Source of the DNA: Bacillota bacterium
Lineage (GTDB): Bacteria; Bacillota; Clostridia; Acetivibrionales; DSM-1351
Direction of reading: 5' to 3'
Length of the DNA: 64,000 bases
Assembly (NCBI GenBank): GCA_023444055.1
Contig: JAEZRV010000032.1
Coordinates: 1 to 64,000, forward strand
The position numbers were made by a program, and so were the translations under genes. Numbering within the stretch: position 1 is the stretch's first letter; every line of letters starts with the position of its first letter. The notes under the pieces are model-generated. The model saw only the letters and a program-made list of their open reading frames with translations. It made no database searches and was not told where the DNA came from. Below, piece by piece: positions 44,009-52,701 of this stretch.

Positions 44009-45670
44009 TTAGAATATTCTAAAAGCACATCTAAAGTTTCTAGTCCAATATGATGAAGTAATATTAGTAATTCGAACTTTTCCTGAGCCTGAAGAAGCAT
44101 CGATCATTTTATTTCCTCCCAGAGCTATACCAACATGTCCGTTATAAGTAATAATATCACCTTTTCTGATATCACTCATATCTGTAATTTTTTTGTACTT
44201 TTTATTCTTATTCCAACCATATGAGGTCATATAACTCTGTCTAACGCCTGATTTATTTAGAACCCAGTAAACGAAGCCAGAACAATCAAAGGTAGAAGGT
44301 CCCTTTGAACCATACACATACCTGCATCCTAGCTTAGACTTAGCGATTGATATTAATGTTGATATACTTGGACTACCAGAGTTATATGAATAATCATTAT
44401 CATCTGAATCGTTGCTAGAACTGCTGTTTTCAGAATTATTATATTTTGACTTGCTGCTGCTTGAACTGCCATTCCATTTTTTTGCAGATGATGATAAGAG
44501 CTTGTTTATGGTTTGAGCACCAACCTTTCCGTCTTTTGAAAGGTTATTGCGTTTTTGAAAGTTGAGTACCGCATTTTGAGTATCCGAACCAAAATATCCT
44601 GTGACACTATTTAAATATCCTAGCTTTTTCAAGTACTTTTGTACATTTGAAACATCATCTCCACTGTCACCCAGCTTGATAGCATTTTCGGTTACATCAC
44701 CTGATAATAGCAGTTCTTTTGTTGCAGGTCCTATATAACCATCTGCAATTAAGCCGTTACTTTCTTGAAGATTCTTAACAGCTGCAACTGTGTCGTTTCC
44801 ATATTTACCATCAGGTTTGGTGGTTAGATAACCAAGGTCATACAGCCTTTCTTGATATTTTTTTATTTCATCGCTTTCATCACCTAAGCAGAAAGATAGG
44901 GGAATAGCTTCTTCCGAAAATAAAATTTCTCTGGTCTGAGTACCGACATTGCCATCATCATAAAGACCATTTCTTTTTTGGAATTGCTTAACAGCTTCCT
45001 CAGTTTCGGTTCCAAAATGGCTAGTTACCTTAGAAAGATAGCCCAATTCGTAAAGTCTTGTTTGAAGATGTTCAACATCTGTTCCGTCTGCACCAATAAA
45101 AACAGTGTACTCTTTTGCTTCGTCAGAAAATAAGAGTTCATATGTTTTAGCATCAACTTCACCGGTGACTTCTAATTTATTCTTATTTTGAAATTTTTGT
45201 ACAGCAGCTTGCAGCGTTTCTCCATATTCCTCTGAAGGCTCATCAGACTCTATGTATGCAAGTTCCATAAGCTTTTTCTGTATATCAATAACAATACTAT
45301 CTTTGTCACCTAACTTGATAATATCGCCTTTTGAAGGATCTAAAAAGGATTTTTCACCACGTGAAGTTACTGGATTTGAAGTATTATTTTTACTATTTGA
45401 AGTTGTTGTTGAATTTTCTGTTTGTTGAGTATATGTAGAACTATCAATTTGATTATTTTGTGTGGTTGTACTACTTACAGCTGTGTTAGCAGTGGTAGAA
45501 TCGTTTAGCAATGGTGATGAAGTTGAAACAGCAAGTACTACAAGTGTTAAAACTGCAACACCAGAACATGAAATAATAATGTGTTTAAGCTTCAATGGGT
45601 GCTTCGATAAGAAAGTTTGTAATTTCTGAATAAAATTGTCTGTAATATTTTTAATTTTCTTTATTTGCAT
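44009..45670 (-). CDS. NlpC/P60 peptidoglycan hydrolase with tandem PG-binding domains
   Basis: 553 residues from ATG 45670. One membrane segment (about 30-50) is followed by a Ser/Thr/Asn linker. Five PG_binding_1 repeats follow (for example LQTRLYELGYLSKVTSHFGT; VQKYLKKLGYLNSVTGYFGS), then a Ser-rich linker and a C-terminal NlpC/P60 domain. That domain has catalytic Cys in FDCSGFVYW, His in GHVGIALGG, and a third polar residue in DASSGSGK. It should cut D-Glu/DAP stem-peptide bonds. The start is unclear. ATG 45670 has no own ribosome site and ends a family A repeat, and ATG 45721 in frame would add 17 residues encoded by the repeat. Confidence 0.88.
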   Translation of the reverse strand: MQIKKIKNITDNFIQKLQTFLSKHPLKLKHIIISCSGVAVLTLVVLAVSTSSPLLNDSTTANTAVSSTTTQNNQIDSSTYTQQTENSTTTSNSKNNTSNPVTSRGEKSFLDPSKGDIIKLGDKDSIVIDIQKKLMELAYIESDEPSEEYGETLQAAVQKFQNKNKLEVTGEVDAKTYELLFSDEAKEYTVFIGADGTDVEHLQTRLYELGYLSKVTSHFGTETEEAVKQFQKRNGLYDDGNVGTQTREILFSEEAIPLSFCLGDESDEIKKYQERLYDLGYLTTKPDGKYGNDTVAAVKNLQESNGLIADGYIGPATKELLLSGDVTENAIKLGDSGDDVSNVQKYLKKLGYLNSVTGYFGSDTQNAVLNFQKRNNLSKDGKVGAQTINKLLSSSAKKWNGSSSSSKSKYNNSENSSSSNDSDDNDYSYNSGSPSISTLISIAKSKLGCRYVYGSKGPSTFDCSGFVYWVLNKSGVRQSYMTSYGWNKNKKYKKITDMSDIRKGDIITYNGHVGIALGGNKMIDASSGSGKVRITNITSSYWTRNFRCAFRIF

Positions 45671-45740
45671 AAATATGACTATGCCCAACATTTCGTATAA
45701 AAACATCATGGGAATGTGCATCCCTTGACAGAAATGGCAT
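45651..45740 (-). CDS. upstream ORF in the NlpC/P60 leader
   Basis: 29 codons from an ATG with AGGAGGT 5 nt upstream, the best ribosome site in the leader. It begins MPFLSRDAHSHD and ends 20 nt inside the NlpC/P60 gene in another frame, so ribosomes leaving it could re-initiate at ATG 45670. MPFLS matches the first codons of the same frame in other family A copies. Whether the peptide itself matters is unknown. Confidence 0.4.
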   Translation of the reverse strand: MPFLSRDAHSHDVFIRNVGHSHIYANKEN

Positions 45741-45777
45741 GGGCGACCTCCTTTTCTTTTTTAAATTTCTTTCAAAC
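45668..45777 (-). repeat. structured repeat family A, copy 4, fused to the NlpC/P60 5' end
   Basis: Read on the minus strand it begins GTTTGAAAGAAATTTAAAAA, then AAAGGAGGT, GCCCATGCCATTTCTGTCA, a 17-nt insertion, TGATGTTTTTATACGAAATG, TTGGGCATAGTCATATTTATG. It matches copy 2 (34192-34290) apart from the insertion and small losses. GCCCA/TGGGC and CATTTC/GAAATG pair. Its final ATG is the likely NlpC/P60 start codon. Confidence 0.8.
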
Positions 45778-46176
45778 ATCTCTCCCAATTTGAATTTTGT
45801 TTTAGGATAAAATTAAAAAAATATAAGTAGGATTTCTAGACACAAACAAAAAAGTACTAGATTCAAGAGTATACTATACTAAGTTAATTACCAATATGTA
45901 CCTAATTATTCGAATTTTATCCGGTTAATTGTATAATCATGTTACATGATCATTAAAATAAATTAACATTTGAAATTATAGCATATTAAGTTGAAAATTA
46001 TATTAACAAATAGTTAACATTCAAAAATAATTGCTTCGAAATATTAAATTATAACTCTCAAACCCTTATAAAAAGCGATAATATACAAATAAAATAACTA
46101 CTTAAATTTTTAAAAATAGTGGCGAAAAATAGTGATTGAAAATACACAAATGGAAATTACGAGGTCAGGAAATCTA

Positions 46177-46185
46177 TGTTATAAT
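46177..46185 (+). promoter_or_regulatory. extended -10 promoter of the beta-helix lipoprotein
   Basis: TGtTATAAT lies 31 nt before the start codon. The rest of the 45778-46176 gap is AT-rich with no gene seen. Confidence 0.5.
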
Positions 46186-46215
46186 AATATTAATTTTACA
46201 TTTGGGAGGAAGTTT

Positions 46216-48153
46216 ATGAAAAAAGGCTTGGTCTTTTTTATAACGCTATCAATATTAATGCTGTTAATAGGTTGCAGCGGAGATGGAAAAAAGGGATTAG
46301 ATGAGGTTTCTGGTTTGAGTCATGCAACTACTATACCATCAACTCCATCAACTCAAAAAGCACAATCAACACAATCAACTCAAGCAGCCACAAATCAGAC
46401 CAAATCAGACTATAGTAAAGTAATTGAAGTCTCAAATTACAAGGAACTACTAAATGCAATTGGCTCTAATAGAGAGATTCATTTGCTTCCTGGAAACTAT
46501 GATTCATCAAGCTTTGGTATGTCGAATGCCACATTTGTAAATATATCTAATTTGACTATTGTTGGGAAATCAGGCTCAGCTAATAAGCATTTAGATTATC
46601 TGTCCTCATATAAAGGTCAAATCCTTAGCTTTACAAATTGTAAAAACATAAAACTAGAAAATATAAACATAGAGCGTGCGAAAGAATTAGATTACCAAGG
46701 TTATTATAGTATACTTGTTAGTTTTTCTAATTCCAATAAAATCATTATTGATAATTGTAAAATAGATGCATTTAATAGTGAATCAATAGGCTTGTCGCTA
46801 AGTAATGTAAAAGATTTTAAATTTACTAATTCAATTATAGAGGACAGTACAGAGGCTCCAGTAGAAATAAAATTATCTGAAAGAGTTGAATTTACTGATT
46901 CAATTCTAAAAGGCGGACCATTACAAATAGGTGATGACTCAATTGATGGTTTGAACAAAGAGATACTGATAAAAAATTGCAGTCTTATTAATGATGAGGG
47001 AGTATGTTCTACATGGAGCAATTATGTTCCTACTTCAGAGTGTACAGGATATGAAATAAATTTTGGTACTGAGAAATGGAATGAATCAAGGTTCCTTTCT
47101 GCAATTAAGTACATTAATTACAAAAATAATTGGTATAATTTGACTTTTAAAGATACATATGATGGGAATGAAGAGATTTATTATGATGGAAAAATTAATA
47201 AACTTGCAGAAAAACTTAAAAGTGTTACAAACAACAAGGCTTTTCCAAGTATAGATTACATAAGGGATTATGAAACTGGTGATATAAAGTCAAAAATATT
47301 GAATATCAATATTCTTGAAGATGATTTGTTAAATGCAAATATAGAAACTATGATTAAAAGGATTAAAGAACTAAAAACTATAAATTCAGATATCGTAGTA
47401 TTTTCGCTTCCAATAACAGTAGCATACAGGTCTGGTAAAGAACCCACTAAAATTATTGCAACAGCTGATTTTAGCAATAAATCCTTTAAAGAATACCTTT
47501 CAGATAGCAGTAATATAGGCATGGACAAGAATCCCATTGTTAGATTAAACGTTGACTCTCCAATATCTGCTGCCAGCTTCTATAAAATAAAGGTTAAGGA
47601 AGCAGAAAGCAAGGTTGTAAAGGATATTAAAAGTACTCTGCTATTAAAGGATTTGAAGATAGAAGAAGATTATAGACAATATAATAAAATACTTTTTACA
47701 AGCAAAAGTAAAGAGGGCTATTATTATGTAACAGCCGTAGAAGGGCTTGAAGCTATAGGAGACTTCATGCATTACGGTACAAATTTGATTGTAAAAACAA
47801 ATGTTTTAACAGGAGATAGATTTATTGCTGCAAAAGATAAGTGCCATAGAATACTACCAGATAATGAGGTTCCCAATAAAGACACTGTTAGTAAAGCTAT
47901 TTTTGATGGATTAAGTAAATTGCCTAATAATTTAATGAAACAAATTGAAGGCAAATATATTAAAGATGTTCTGGTGTTTCTTGAAGATGACATTGACAAT
48001 TATGTAAACTTTTTATTTCTTGCGGTAAAGCATACCAGTGAAGACGAATTTTATTTTTATAACTACTACGTAGGTAAAATGGATATAAACAGAAAAAAAA
48101 TAACAGATATTAATCTAGTTAGGCTTATTGATTTTAAAGATGTTTGTAAGTAA
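46216..48153 (+). CDS. beta-helix lipoprotein
   Basis: 645 residues. The signal sequence ends in the lipobox LLIGC (Cys18), then a Thr/Ser/Gln-rich linker. Residues about 75-290 form a right-handed beta-helix pattern (LENINIERAKEL, IIIDNCKIDAFNSESIGLSL, FKFTNSIIEDST). The C-terminal half is alpha/beta and not recognised. It is probably a surface carbohydrate-binding or pectate-lyase-fold protein, without a visible catalytic signature. The ATG at 46216 has GGGAGGA 5 nt upstream. The frame is open from 46132, but that would bury the signal peptide. Confidence 0.75.
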   Translation: MKKGLVFFITLSILMLLIGCSGDGKKGLDEVSGLSHATTIPSTPSTQKAQSTQSTQAATNQTKSDYSKVIEVSNYKELLNAIGSNREIHLLPGNYDSSSFGMSNATFVNISNLTIVGKSGSANKHLDYLSSYKGQILSFTNCKNIKLENINIERAKELDYQGYYSILVSFSNSNKIIIDNCKIDAFNSESIGLSLSNVKDFKFTNSIIEDSTEAPVEIKLSERVEFTDSILKGGPLQIGDDSIDGLNKEILIKNCSLINDEGVCSTWSNYVPTSECTGYEINFGTEKWNESRFLSAIKYINYKNNWYNLTFKDTYDGNEEIYYDGKINKLAEKLKSVTNNKAFPSIDYIRDYETGDIKSKILNINILEDDLLNANIETMIKRIKELKTINSDIVVFSLPITVAYRSGKEPTKIIATADFSNKSFKEYLSDSSNIGMDKNPIVRLNVDSPISAASFYKIKVKEAESKVVKDIKSTLLLKDLKIEEDYRQYNKILFTSKSKEGYYYVTAVEGLEAIGDFMHYGTNLIVKTNVLTGDRFIAAKDKCHRILPDNEVPNKDTVSKAIFDGLSKLPNNLMKQIEGKYIKDVLVFLEDDIDNYVNFLFLAVKHTSEDEFYFYNYYVGKMDINRKKITDINLVRLIDFKDVCK

Positions 48154-48270
48154 TATATATATTATATTAATTTTAATTAACAATACATAAATTTTTATTT
48201 TTATACAATACATTGTTTTTTACAAAAATGTTGATTTGGCAACTCGTATTGTTTTGGGGGCACATAAAAA

Positions 48271-49242
48271 ATGAATGAAGTAGTAATTAAACAAATAATA
48301 ATACTCACATTACTAGGTATAACAGGCTTTGCTGCAGGTAAAAAGAATATATTGCCTCAAGATTCGCAAAAGCATATGTCTACACTTATAATTAAAATAA
48401 CGACACCATTTTTAATTTTTACAACAATGGGAAACTATTCATTTACACATGAAACTCTCAAAAACGGTGTTTTTATATTTATTTTGGGTGTCGTCTTTAT
48501 TCTGTTTGCAGGCTTTATAGCATTAGGCCCCTGTAAGCTAATGGGTATAAAAGATAAAGCAAAAAATATTTATATTGCTCAATCAATGTTCGGAAATGTT
48601 ATTTTTATGGCATACCCTCTCCTAGAAGCAATGTACGGAAAGACAGGTATTCTATACGCCATTTTTTATAATTTATCGAATGATGCGATACTGTGGTCGC
48701 TAGGTGTTTACCTCTTCAATAGGCATAATGCTAACAGCTGGAAAGAAAATTTAAAACATCTTATAAATCCTAATACTCTAGCCTTTGCAGGTGGATTACT
48801 ACTAATTGCTGTAAAATCTATGTTTAAAGTCGATGATATTTCAGCATATAACATTGTTTGGGACGTGTTTTATGATACGTTTAATGGGTTGGGTAGAACC
48901 ACAATATATTTATCAATGGTGTTTATAGGACTGCTCCTCGCAAATACTAAAATAAGCAGTATAAAGGATGTTATATCCAGAGCAAGATACTTGATTCTAT
49001 CTCTTTTTAAGTTACTGATTGTTCCAATAATAGCTATATTGTTTTTTAAACTTACTAATAATTACTTTGATGCGTTTGTAAAAATAATAGTAGTTCTTCA
49101 ATTGGCTATGCCAGCATCAACAGTAGTTTCAGCCCTTGCATTAGAATATGACTCAGATTATAATGCTGCAACAGAAAGTATATTTGTGTCTACACTATTA
49201 TCAATATTTACATTACCAATAATAGTGTCTCTGCTTGCGTAG
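48271..49242 (+). CDS. AEC-family (auxin efflux carrier-like) transporter
   Basis: 323 residues with about ten membrane segments in two halves. Typical features are KKNILPQDSQKHMSTLIIKI near residue 25, ITTPFLIFTTMG, and LAMPASTVVSALALEYDSDY in the second half. Family members export organic acids or malate-like compounds. The substrate is unknown. GGGGG lies upstream of the ATG. A family A repeat on the other strand begins at its stop codon. Confidence 0.88.
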   Translation: MNEVVIKQIIILTLLGITGFAAGKKNILPQDSQKHMSTLIIKITTPFLIFTTMGNYSFTHETLKNGVFIFILGVVFILFAGFIALGPCKLMGIKDKAKNIYIAQSMFGNVIFMAYPLLEAMYGKTGILYAIFYNLSNDAILWSLGVYLFNRHNANSWKENLKHLINPNTLAFAGGLLLIAVKSMFKVDDISAYNIVWDVFYDTFNGLGRTTIYLSMVFIGLLLANTKISSIKDVISRARYLILSLFKLLIVPIIAILFFKLTNNYFDAFVKIIVVLQLAMPASTVVSALALEYDSDYNAATESIFVSTLLSIFTLPIIVSLLA

Positions 49243-49339
49243 TTATGTCCATGTCTCACATTTTACACAAGAACATTTCCCTGAAAGAAGTGACATGGAC
49301 TCGGCACCTACTTAAAGGTATTATTAATTTGTTTCAACC
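49241..49339 (-). repeat. 99-nt structured repeat family A, copy 3
   Basis: On the minus strand it starts GGTTGAAAC, has AGGTGCCGAG, the stem GTCCATGTC with GACATGGAC, and ends at the AEC stop codon. Same 99-nt length as copies 1 and 2, opposite orientation to its neighbours. The inner part is the most diverged. Confidence 0.8.
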
Positions 49340-49340
49340 T

Positions 49341-49425
49341 CTATCCGAATAATAAAATTAAATCCAATTTAAACGTTCGAATTTTTTGCTAGTTTAATTG
49401 ACAATATAGTTTTATATTTGATAAT
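49341..49425 (+). promoter_or_regulatory. purE promoter with two PurBox-like sites
   Basis: CTATCCGAATAAT (49341-49353) and, inverted, AACGTTCGAATTT (49372-49384) each match 11 of 13 positions of the Bacillus PurBox (AWWWCCGAACWWT), with 18 nt between them. TTGACA (49398-49403) and GATAAT (49420-49425, 16-nt spacer) follow. The layout is that of PurR-controlled pur operons, where PRPP relieves repression. The PurR gene is not in the window. Confidence 0.55.
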
Positions 49426-49507
49426 ATTAGTATGTAAAAAGCGAATGATTTTTGTTAAATATAAAAAAATGTTCACGAATTTTAATTTATATATGGAGGA
49501 TAATCAA

Positions 49508-50020
49508 ATGTGTGTTTCAAAAGATGCTAAAGTTGCTGTTGTTATGGGAAGTGATTCAGATCTTTCAGTAATGAAGAATTGTATAAAGATTTTAAAAGAT
49601 TTTGAAATTGATTGTGAAGTAATGGTTTGTTCTGCACACAGAACACCAGAAAAAGCAGCTGATTTTGCAAAAAATGCTGATGCAAACGGTATTGATGTTA
49701 TTATAGCTGCTGCAGGTAAGGCAGCACATTTAGCAGGTGTTTTGGCAGCGCACACACCTGTTCCTGTAATCGGAGTTCCGATTAGATCATCAACTATGGA
49801 TGGATTAGATTCATTACTTTCAACAGTTCAAATGCCTTCGGGTATACCTGTTGCCACTGTTGCTATTGATGGAGCAGAGAATGCAGCTCTTTTAGCAGTA
49901 CAAATTCTTTCTATTGCATATCATGAGTTAAGACATAAAATGATTGATTATAAGAAATCTCTAGCAGAAAAAGTTGAAAAGAAAAATATTGAATTGCAGA
50001 ATAAATTAAAAGAAATTTAA
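49508..50020 (+). CDS. purE: N5-carboxyaminoimidazole ribonucleotide mutase
   Basis: 170 residues. Class I PurE moves the carboxyl group from N5-CAIR to CAIR. Motifs are VVMGSDSDLSVMK, the substrate loop CSAHRTPEKA with the catalytic His, AAGKAAHLAGVLAAHTPVPV, and SSTMDGLDSLLSTVQMPSGI. GGAGG lies 8 nt before ATG 49508. The frame is open 30 codons further upstream without a ribosome site. It is the first gene of the pur cluster. purK and purC are not in the window. Confidence 0.97.
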   Translation: MCVSKDAKVAVVMGSDSDLSVMKNCIKILKDFEIDCEVMVCSAHRTPEKAADFAKNADANGIDVIIAAAGKAAHLAGVLAAHTPVPVIGVPIRSSTMDGLDSLLSTVQMPSGIPVATVAIDGAENAALLAVQILSIAYHELRHKMIDYKKSLAEKVEKKNIELQNKLKEI

Positions 50021-50146
50021 ATTTTTAACTAATATTTTCAAACTATTAATATGGATTAATTTCAGTTATTAGATTAACAAATTAATCTATATTAAGTTAA
50101 ATAGACTAATATGAAGCAAATAATAAAAAATTAGAAGGAGTATCTC

Positions 50147-51610
50147 ATGTGTGATTTTGGGCAATGCTTACAGTGTAACAATTTAGACTGCTTTGACGAT
50201 CGAATGGATAAAATGCACGAAGAGTGCGGTGTATTTGGAGTATATTCATTGGATGACAATGATTTAGATGTAGCAGGCATGACATATTATGGATTGTATT
50301 CACTTCAGCATAGAGGACAAGAAAGTGCTGGAATTGCTGTAAGTGACAAGGAAACGATTGTATATCACAAGGACATGGGCTTAGTACCAGAAATATTCGA
50401 TAAAGTTTTATTAAATCACTTAAAAGGGACAATGGCTATTGGTCATGTTCGTTATTCAACTACTGGCGCAAGCAAACGTGAGAATGCTCAACCGATAGTT
50501 GTCAGATCAAGAAATGGGCAAATTGCTCTTGCTCATAATGGAAATATTGTAAACGCTGCAGTTCTTAGAGAACAAATGGAACAATGTGGAACTATATTTC
50601 AAACCACAAATGATACTGAGGTCTTGGTAAATTTAATAACAAAGCATAGCATAACTACAAATGTACTTGAAGAAGCTGTTGAAAAGATGATGCATGATGT
50701 AAAAGGTTCTTATGGACTAATTCTTATGACAGCTAACAAGATGTTGGGAGTAAGAGATCCATACGGAATAAGACCATTATGTATTGGTAAAACTTCAACA
50801 TCATATGTTATAGCATCCGAATCATGTGCGTTAGATGCTGTTAATGCTGAATTTATCAGGGATATTGAGCCGGGAGAAATAGTTACAATTGAGGATAATG
50901 AGATAAGGTCAATCAGACCGTTTAATAATAAAGACACAAAGCTCTGTATATTTGAATTTGTTTATTTTGCTAGACCTGATAGTGTAATAGATGGTGCTAG
51001 CGTTCAACAATCCAGATATGAGGCAGGAAAACAGTTGGCTCTTGAACATCCTGTAGATGCTGACGTAGTAATTGGAGTACCTGATTCTGGTCTCTCAGCT
51101 GCACTAGGTTTTTCAAGACAGTCAGGTATACCTTATGGCGAGGGAATTGTTAAAAACAAATATATTGGTAGAACTTTTATTCAACCTAGTCAAGGCATGA
51201 GAGAAATGGCTGTAAGAATTAAGCACAATGCTATAAAACAGACAATACAAGGTAAAAGAGTTGTAATCATAGATGATTCTATTGTTAGAGGTACAACCAC
51301 CAGACGTATTGTACAGATACTAAAGAAGGCAGGCGCAAAAGAGGTTCATATGAGGGTTAGCTCACCTCCTCTTAAATTCCCATGCTATTTTGGAATAGAT
51401 ATATCATCAAGGAAAGAACTTGTTGCAAATAAACTTTCTGTAGATGAGATTAGAGAAATGATTTGTGCTGATACATTAGGATATTTAAGCTTAGAGGGAC
51501 TTTTAAATACGCCTATAGGATCAAAATGTGGATTTTGTTCGGCTTGTTTGACTGGGGATTACCCAATAGATGTTCCTGAAGAAGGAGATAAATTTAGCTG
51601 TGGATGCTAA
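50147..51610 (+). CDS. purF: amidophosphoribosyltransferase
   Basis: 487 residues. It makes phosphoribosylamine from PRPP and glutamine, the first committed purine step. The nucleophile is Cys27 in EECGVFG, exposed after removal of a propeptide. Other motifs are YGLYSLQHRGQESAG, the PRPP loop VVIIDDSIVRGTTTRRIV, and C-terminal Fe-S cysteines (PCYFGID, KCGFCSACL) as in Bacillus-type enzymes. The propeptide is 26 residues with four cysteines (C2, C7, C10, C15), longer and more Cys-rich than the 11 residues in B. subtilis. AAGGAG precedes the ATG. Confidence 0.97.
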   Translation: MCDFGQCLQCNNLDCFDDRMDKMHEECGVFGVYSLDDNDLDVAGMTYYGLYSLQHRGQESAGIAVSDKETIVYHKDMGLVPEIFDKVLLNHLKGTMAIGHVRYSTTGASKRENAQPIVVRSRNGQIALAHNGNIVNAAVLREQMEQCGTIFQTTNDTEVLVNLITKHSITTNVLEEAVEKMMHDVKGSYGLILMTANKMLGVRDPYGIRPLCIGKTSTSYVIASESCALDAVNAEFIRDIEPGEIVTIEDNEIRSIRPFNNKDTKLCIFEFVYFARPDSVIDGASVQQSRYEAGKQLALEHPVDADVVIGVPDSGLSAALGFSRQSGIPYGEGIVKNKYIGRTFIQPSQGMREMAVRIKHNAIKQTIQGKRVVIIDDSIVRGTTTRRIVQILKKAGAKEVHMRVSSPPLKFPCYFGIDISSRKELVANKLSVDEIREMICADTLGYLSLEGLLNTPIGSKCGFCSACLTGDYPIDVPEEGDKFSCGC

Positions 51611-51678
51611 ACTTAATGAAAGAAATTTTGAGTTTGTTTTTTCAATTATTTAAATAAAATTTTGGAGGATTATATTAA

Positions 51679-52701
51679 ATGACCACATATAAGGATGCAG
51701 GTGTTGACGTTGAAGCAGGGTATGAATCAGTTAAGTTGATTAAAGACCATGTTAAACGTACATTTAGACCAGAGGTAATGACTGAGTTGGGTGGATTTGG
51801 TGGACTTTTTAGTTTAGACAAATCAAAATATGAAGAGCCTGTTTTAGTATCTGGTACAGATGGAGTTGGTACAAAGCTAAAAATGGCTTTTCTAATGGAC
51901 AAGCATGATACAGTTGGTATAGACTGTGTTGCTATGTGTGTAAATGATGTTGTATGTAGTGGAGCAGAGCCGTTGTTCTTTTTAGATTATGTTGCTGTAG
52001 GAAAGAACTATCCTGAAAAGGTTGCTGAGATTGTAATAGGAGTCTCAGAGGGCTGTGTTATGGCAGGATGCTCATTGATAGGTGGAGAAACTGCTGAAAT
52101 GCCAGGCTTTTATCCTTTAGATGAATATGATTTGGCTGGTTTTACTGTTGGAATTGTTGACAAAAGTAAAATAATAGATGGAAAGAGTATTAAGGCTGGT
52201 GATAAGCTAATTGGACTTGCTTCTTCAGGAATTCACAGCAACGGATATTCTTTGGTTAGAAAGTTGGTTAATCCTACTGAGACAAACTTAAAAGAATATG
52301 TTGAAAAACTTGGTTGCACATTAGGTGAAGAGCTTATAAAGCCAACAAAAATATATGTAAAAACTATTCTTGATTTAATCCAAAAATTTGAGATAAAAGG
52401 AATTTCCCACATAACAGGCGGCGGATTTATTGAGAATATTCCAAGAATGATTCCAGAGGGTTTAAGAGTTGAAATTCAGAAGGGTTCATGGCCTATACTT
52501 CCTATATTTGATTTACTAAAGGGTTTAGGTAACATGAATGATAGAGATATTTACAATACCTTTAACATGGGTATTGGTATGGTTTTAGCAGTAGATTCAG
52601 ACAAAGCTGAAGAAATAGCAGCTTATTTGAAATCAGTTGGAGAAGATGCGTTCATTATTGGTTCAATTACTGAAGGTGAAGCAGGTGTCGAAATATGCTA
52701 A
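51679..52701 (+). CDS. purM: phosphoribosylformylglycinamidine cyclo-ligase (AIR synthetase)
   Basis: 340 residues, the normal PurM length. It closes the imidazole ring of FGAM with ATP to give AIR. Motifs are TYKDAGVDVEAGYESV, SGTDGVGTKLKMA, DCVAMCVNDVVCSGAEPLFF, LIGGETAEMPGFY and GLASSGIHSNGYSLVR. GGAGG lies 11 nt before the ATG. Its stop overlaps the purN start, so the two are translationally coupled. Confidence 0.97.
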   Translation: MTTYKDAGVDVEAGYESVKLIKDHVKRTFRPEVMTELGGFGGLFSLDKSKYEEPVLVSGTDGVGTKLKMAFLMDKHDTVGIDCVAMCVNDVVCSGAEPLFFLDYVAVGKNYPEKVAEIVIGVSEGCVMAGCSLIGGETAEMPGFYPLDEYDLAGFTVGIVDKSKIIDGKSIKAGDKLIGLASSGIHSNGYSLVRKLVNPTETNLKEYVEKLGCTLGEELIKPTKIYVKTILDLIQKFEIKGISHITGGGFIENIPRMIPEGLRVEIQKGSWPILPIFDLLKGLGNMNDRDIYNTFNMGIGMVLAVDSDKAEEIAAYLKSVGEDAFIIGSITEGEAGVEIC

